Shown piece after piece: positions 60,635 to 64,000 of a stretch of DNA of 64,000 nt; the stretch's first letter is position 1; each line of letters starts with the position of its first letter. Made by a program: the position numbers and the translations under genes. The DNA comes from M3007 sp046329435 (GTDB lineage Bacteria; Bacteroidota; Bacteroidia; Chitinophagales; Saprospiraceae): positions 1 through 64,000 of the forward strand of contig JAXLUR010000006.1 in the NCBI GenBank assembly GCA_046329435.1. Reading direction: 5' to 3'. The notes under the pieces were generated by a model. That model was not told where the DNA came from, did no database searches, and saw only the letters and a list, made by a program, of their open reading frames with translations.

Positions 60635-63382
60635 TCAGGAAGACGCAAGGGCATGGCGATCGGCAACCCGGCGCGCCTTGCGAATCCGGACAGCCACCAC
60701 TTTGTATTCCGGGCATTTGGCCTCCGAGTCGTTCACGTCGGAGGTGACGATATTGACCAGGATATCGGGGAAGTGGAAGGTGGTGCTCAGCACCCCTTCC
60801 TTAACCTCTTCCGTGAGTTTGGCCTTCATATCGATCTTGCCCCGTGCCGACTCGACACAGACCCAGTCGCCATCGGCGATTTGATGACGGGCAGCATCGG
60901 CAGGATGGATCAGCAGCACGTCTTCGTGCACGATTTGCACGTTGCGGGTGCGGCGGGTCATGGTGCCTGCATTGTAGTGTTCCAGCAGGCGGTTGGTGGT
61001 CAGGATGTAAGGATATTCCTTGCCGTGTTCCAGAATTTCGCGGGTTTCGATGAATTCACGGAAGATAAACCGCCCTTTGCCGCGTTTGAACGTATCGGTG
61101 TGCAGGATTTTGGTATCATTTCCGTCGGGCGCCACAGGCCACTGTTTGCCGTATTGGCCCAGTTCTTCCCAGCGTACGCCGGCAAAGAAAGGCACGATCT
61201 GGGAAATTTCTTCCAGCAGGGTTTTGGCGGCATAGGGAGGCTGCGGATAACCCATGCGGTTCATCATGTCCACAATGATCTGCCCGTCAACTTTGGCATT
61301 ACCCACCGGCTTGACCACCTGATTGACTCTTTGAATACGGCGTTCGCCGTTGGTAAAGGTGCCTTCTTTTTCAAGGAAGGAAGCGCCCGGCAGCACGATA
61401 TCGGCCAGTTTGGCCGTCTCCGTCATGAAGAGTTCCTGCACGATGAACAGGTCGATGGCGTTCAGCGCCTCAATAACCTTGTTGGTGTTCGGATCGGATT
61501 GCACCAGATCTTCGCCCATCACCCAGAGGACCTTGAGTTTGCCCGCCAGGGCGGCATCATACATTTCCGGAATCTTGAGTCCGACATGGCTGGGCAATTT
61601 GACCCCGCCGTAAAACTCCTCGTATCTGGCGATGACATCGGGCTGGGTCAGGTCGAGATACCCGGCCCCCTGATAAGGTTGAACGCCCATATCGGCCATG
61701 CCCTGCACGTTGTTCTGACCGCGAAGGGGGTTGACGCCGCATCCCCGGCGGCCGATATTGCCCGTCAGCATGGCCAGGTTGGCGATCTGGATGACGGCAT
61801 ACGTGCCCTGGTAGTGCTCCGTCACACCCAGGCCGTGGAACGACATAGCCGCGCCTGCCGTGGCATACGCACGGGCTGCGGCACGCACTTTCTCGCGCGG
61901 CACGCCGGACACCGCTTCCAGTTCGTCGATATTGAGTGCGAGGACATTTTGCCGGAGTTCTTCAAAACCCTCGGTGCGGTTTTCAATAAAGGACTTGTCT
62001 TCAAGCCCTTCTGAAATGATGTAATACAGCATCATATTCAGCACGGCGATATTGGTACCCGGGCGCAACTGAAGGTGATAATGCGCATAGCGGGCGATCT
62101 CGGTTTCCCTCGGGTCAATCACGATCAGCGTTTTGCCTTTCATGGCCTGCTGTTTGATCTTTGCCCCGGTCACAGGGTGGCCCTCGGTGGGGTTGGCGCC
62201 GATCACCATGATGCAATCAGTGTATTTGAGGTCTTCGATCGAGTTGGTGGCAGCGCCGGTTCCGAATGTGCGTTGCATCCCGATGGCGGTCGGCGAGTGG
62301 CATACCCGCGCGCAGCCGTCGATATTGTTGGTGCCCACCACTGCGCGAATGAATTTTTGCATCAGGTAATTCTCCTCATTGGTGCAACGGGAAGAAGAAA
62401 TACCGGCTATGGAGTCGGGGCCGAACTGCTCGCGGGCCGACTTGATTTTTTCTGCGATCAGGTCGTACACCTCATCCCAGCTGGCCTCCACGAACTGGCC
62501 GTCTTTTTTGATCAATGGCTGGCGCAGGCGATCCGGATGGTCGTAGAAGGAGAAAGCGTAGCGGCCTTTCAGGCAGGTATGTCCTTTATTGACTTCGGCA
62601 TCCCAGGGCGCCTGGATGCTGAGCACTTTGCCGTCCTTGACGCTCACACTCAGGTTGCAACCAACGCCGCAGTACGTACAGATGGTTTGCACCTTGTCTT
62701 GTCCGACCAGCGATTTGGACTGAAAAACATCGGAAATGGCCGATGTCGGGCAAGCCTGCGCGCAGGCGCCGCAAGAAACACAATCCGATTCCAGAAAGCT
62801 TTGATCGATGCCTTTGATGATCCGGCTGTCGAAGCCGCGGCCTTCCACGCCGAGCACAAACTGGCCCTGCACTTCGTCGCAAGCGCGCACACAGCGGTAG
62901 CACATGATACACTTCGACATATCGGAGGTCATGTACGGGTGGCTGAGGTCTTTCTGTCGGTCGAGGTGGTTTTTACCCTCCGGGTAGCGCACCGAGCGGA
63001 TGCCGACGCGCGCGGCCGTGTCCTGCAACTCGCAGTTGCCGTTCACTTCGCAGGTTAGGCAATCCAGCGGGTGGTCGGTCAATACCAGTTCAATCAGATT
63101 TTTGCGCAGTTTTTGCACATCCGGCGATTCGGTATAAATGTGCAGGCCGGATTCCATTTGGGTATGGCAGGCCGCTTTCATGCGGCGGGGGCCATTGGCC
63201 TGCAAGGCCACTTCCACACTGCACACACGGCAGGCGCCGTATGCTTCGAGGTTGGGGGCATCGCAAAGCGTCGGCACGCTGTCGCGGCCGAAGTGACGGC
63301 GGGCGACCTGGAGTATGGTTTCGCCCGGTTCGAACGTACAGGGTTGGCCATTGATATAGGCAACAGTAGTCAGGTCAGACAT
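60635..63382 (-). CDS. fdsA: NAD-linked formate dehydrogenase, molybdopterin catalytic subunit
   Basis: This 915-residue protein has the full FdsA/FdhF-type layout. Residues 1-90 hold a [2Fe-2S] domain (TLCDAPNLEAYGACRVCSVE). A NuoG-like His-Cys3 site follows near 100-115 (DHPLDCLTCEVNGNCELQ). Two [4Fe-4S] sites follow at about 155-225 (CIMCYRCVRACDEVQG and CVSCGACAQACPTSAI). The molybdopterin oxidoreductase domain starts at CTYCGVGCNLSVSV near 235, and the C-terminal molydop-binding domain (RRTRNVQIVHEDVLLIHPAD) covers about 790-910. The metal ligand is a Cys, not selenocysteine (CARVCHSPT near 360). It oxidises formate to CO2 and passes electrons to the FdsB-like subunit encoded 11 bases upstream. 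Confidence 0.94.
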   Translation of the reverse strand: MSDLTTVAYINGQPCTFEPGETILQVARRHFGRDSVPTLCDAPNLEAYGACRVCSVEVALQANGPRRMKAACHTQMESGLHIYTESPDVQKLRKNLIELVLTDHPLDCLTCEVNGNCELQDTAARVGIRSVRYPEGKNHLDRQKDLSHPYMTSDMSKCIMCYRCVRACDEVQGQFVLGVEGRGFDSRIIKGIDQSFLESDCVSCGACAQACPTSAISDVFQSKSLVGQDKVQTICTYCGVGCNLSVSVKDGKVLSIQAPWDAEVNKGHTCLKGRYAFSFYDHPDRLRQPLIKKDGQFVEASWDEVYDLIAEKIKSAREQFGPDSIAGISSSRCTNEENYLMQKFIRAVVGTNNIDGCARVCHSPTAIGMQRTFGTGAATNSIEDLKYTDCIMVIGANPTEGHPVTGAKIKQQAMKGKTLIVIDPRETEIARYAHYHLQLRPGTNIAVLNMMLYYIISEGLEDKSFIENRTEGFEELRQNVLALNIDELEAVSGVPREKVRAAARAYATAGAAMSFHGLGVTEHYQGTYAVIQIANLAMLTGNIGRRGCGVNPLRGQNNVQGMADMGVQPYQGAGYLDLTQPDVIARYEEFYGGVKLPSHVGLKIPEMYDAALAGKLKVLWVMGEDLVQSDPNTNKVIEALNAIDLFIVQELFMTETAKLADIVLPGASFLEKEGTFTNGERRIQRVNQVVKPVGNAKVDGQIIVDMMNRMGYPQPPYAAKTLLEEISQIVPFFAGVRWEELGQYGKQWPVAPDGNDTKILHTDTFKRGKGRFIFREFIETREILEHGKEYPYILTTNRLLEHYNAGTMTRRTRNVQIVHEDVLLIHPADAARHQIADGDWVCVESARGKIDMKAKLTEEVKEGVLSTTFHFPDILVNIVTSDVNDSEAKCPEYKVVAVRIRKARRVADRHALASS

Positions 63383-63393
63383 GGCGTAGCAAT

Positions 63394-64000
63394 TCAGTTT
63401 TTAAAATAAGGCTTCAATTCCGGTTCAAAATACTGGAGTGCGTTTTTGACGGGGAGCGGAATACCGCCACCCAGTGCGCACAACGAGCCTTTTTCGAGCG
63501 TGTCGAGCAGGTCGTTGAGCAACTCGCGGTCAATGCGATAATCGGAAGTATAGGCTTTTTGAAACAGTTCCTTTCCGCGCACGGAGCCGATCCGGCAAGG
63601 GAAACATTTGCCGCAACTCTCGTGGGCCGTAAACGCAAACAGGTGTTCGATGTATTTGATCAGGGGGAAACGTTCGGGCACCGACAAAACAGAAGCATGC
63701 CCGAGCAAAAAACCGTTGCCGGAAAAAGACTCAAAATCAATGCTCAGGTCGTTTACTCGCGACATCGGCACCAGTCCGCCCAAGGGGCCGCCGATGTGCA
63801 GGGCTTTGACCGGTTCTTTAAAACCGCCGCCAAGCTCGTACACAGCGAATGACAGCGGGGTGCCCATATCCACCTCGTACAAACCCGGACGTTGAAAATG
63901 GCTGTCGAGCGAAAGCAGTTTGGTGCCGCTCGATTTGGCCGTGCCCACAGCTTTGAAAGCCTCGCCGCCTTCCTGCGCGATAAATGGCAGGTTGGCCAGC
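63394..64000 (-). CDS. fdsB: Formate dehydrogenase beta subunit, NuoF-like (partial)
   Basis: The frame is open to the window edge, so only the C-terminal 201 residues are seen. It is NuoF/HoxF-like: LGGGFKEPVKALHIGGPLGG, and the [4Fe-4S] motif HESCGKCFPCRIGSVRGKEL near the middle, with LDTLEKGSLCALGGGIPLPV following (last Cys ligand). The FMN/NADH-binding part lies beyond the window. It passes electrons from FdsA to NAD+. The two genes are 11 bases apart on the same strand, and a NuoE-like fdsG gene is expected further upstream. Confidence 0.88.
   Translation of the reverse strand, partial: LANLPFIAQEGGEAFKAVGTAKSSGTKLLSLDSHFQRPGLYEVDMGTPLSFAVYELGGGFKEPVKALHIGGPLGGLVPMSRVNDLSIDFESFSGNGFLLGHASVLSVPERFPLIKYIEHLFAFTAHESCGKCFPCRIGSVRGKELFQKAYTSDYRIDRELLNDLLDTLEKGSLCALGGGIPLPVKNALQYFEPELKPYFKN

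Noticed and set aside
60653..62014. 453-codon frame antisense to formate dehydrogenase
   Set aside because: The sense strand encodes an unambiguous FdsA; the antisense translation has no motifs.

Overview
The window comes from a Bacteroidota genome, most likely of the Saprospiria (Haliscomenobacter/Lewinella-like). This rests on several secreted proteins with C-terminal type IX secretion (T9SS) sorting domains, DUF1800/DUF1501, YARHG, WG-repeat and LVIVD-repeat proteins, LytTR and membrane-anchored winged-helix regulators, TAnnTTTG-type promoter boxes and few Shine-Dalgarno sites. No rRNA, tRNA, transposase or CRISPR array was recognised. The two compositional parts are very different: about 1-10.6 kb is clearly AT-rich with all genes on the minus strand, and the rest is GC-richer housekeeping and accessory chromosome. 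Part 1 (1-10.6 kb) is an accessory island. It holds a RecQ-type helicase with large unassigned N- and C-terminal regions plus a membrane-anchored coiled-coil partner, then a protein with a HEPN-type RN(x3)H motif, then a small ORF almost entirely folded into consecutive DNA/RNA hairpins, then a TerY-P-like triad (PP2C phosphatase, TerY-type vWA protein, Ser/Thr kinase). The kinase is fused to a Ppx/GppA-type exopolyphosphatase domain. The units are separated by long imperfect palindromes that share the 8-mer GCGTTGGC, and a tyrosine recombinase with three HARP-like N-terminal modules and its own terminator lies directly beside them (10.7-12.5 kb). The layout resembles an integron-like cassette array, with a likely stress or anti-phage role. 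Part 2 (12.6-32.8 kb) holds a small zinc-ribbon protein, tex, GNAT and hotdog enzymes, three or four secreted proteins (GH74-like BNR protein, GH5 cellulase, LVIVD protein), a beta-barrel protein, a diheme cytochrome c, two coupled membrane metalloproteases (M50-like and CPBP), a LytTR regulator and a membrane-bound OmpR-type regulator next to a BNR lipoprotein. Part 3 (32.9-46.9 kb) holds DinB-like proteins, an esterase, a second CPBP protease, an alkaline-phosphatase-like enzyme, a 2H phosphoesterase, an S41 peptidase, an ABC-type permease/ATPase pair, a methyltransferase, a CocE-type hydrolase broken by four compensating single-base indels, a DoxX-like gene with a remnant of its 3' end 2.7 kb away, and an ECF sigma/membrane partner pair. 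Part 4 (47.0-64.0 kb) holds a saccharopine-dehydrogenase-like enzyme, an AraC regulator (apparently frameshifted) divergent from an aldehyde dehydrogenase/DUF779 pair, a WG-repeat protein, a formate/nitrite channel, a DUF1800/DUF1501 secreted pair, an L,D-transpeptidase and an NAD-linked formate dehydrogenase (FdsA plus partial FdsB). The channel and dehydrogenase together suggest formate uptake or export coupled to its oxidation.
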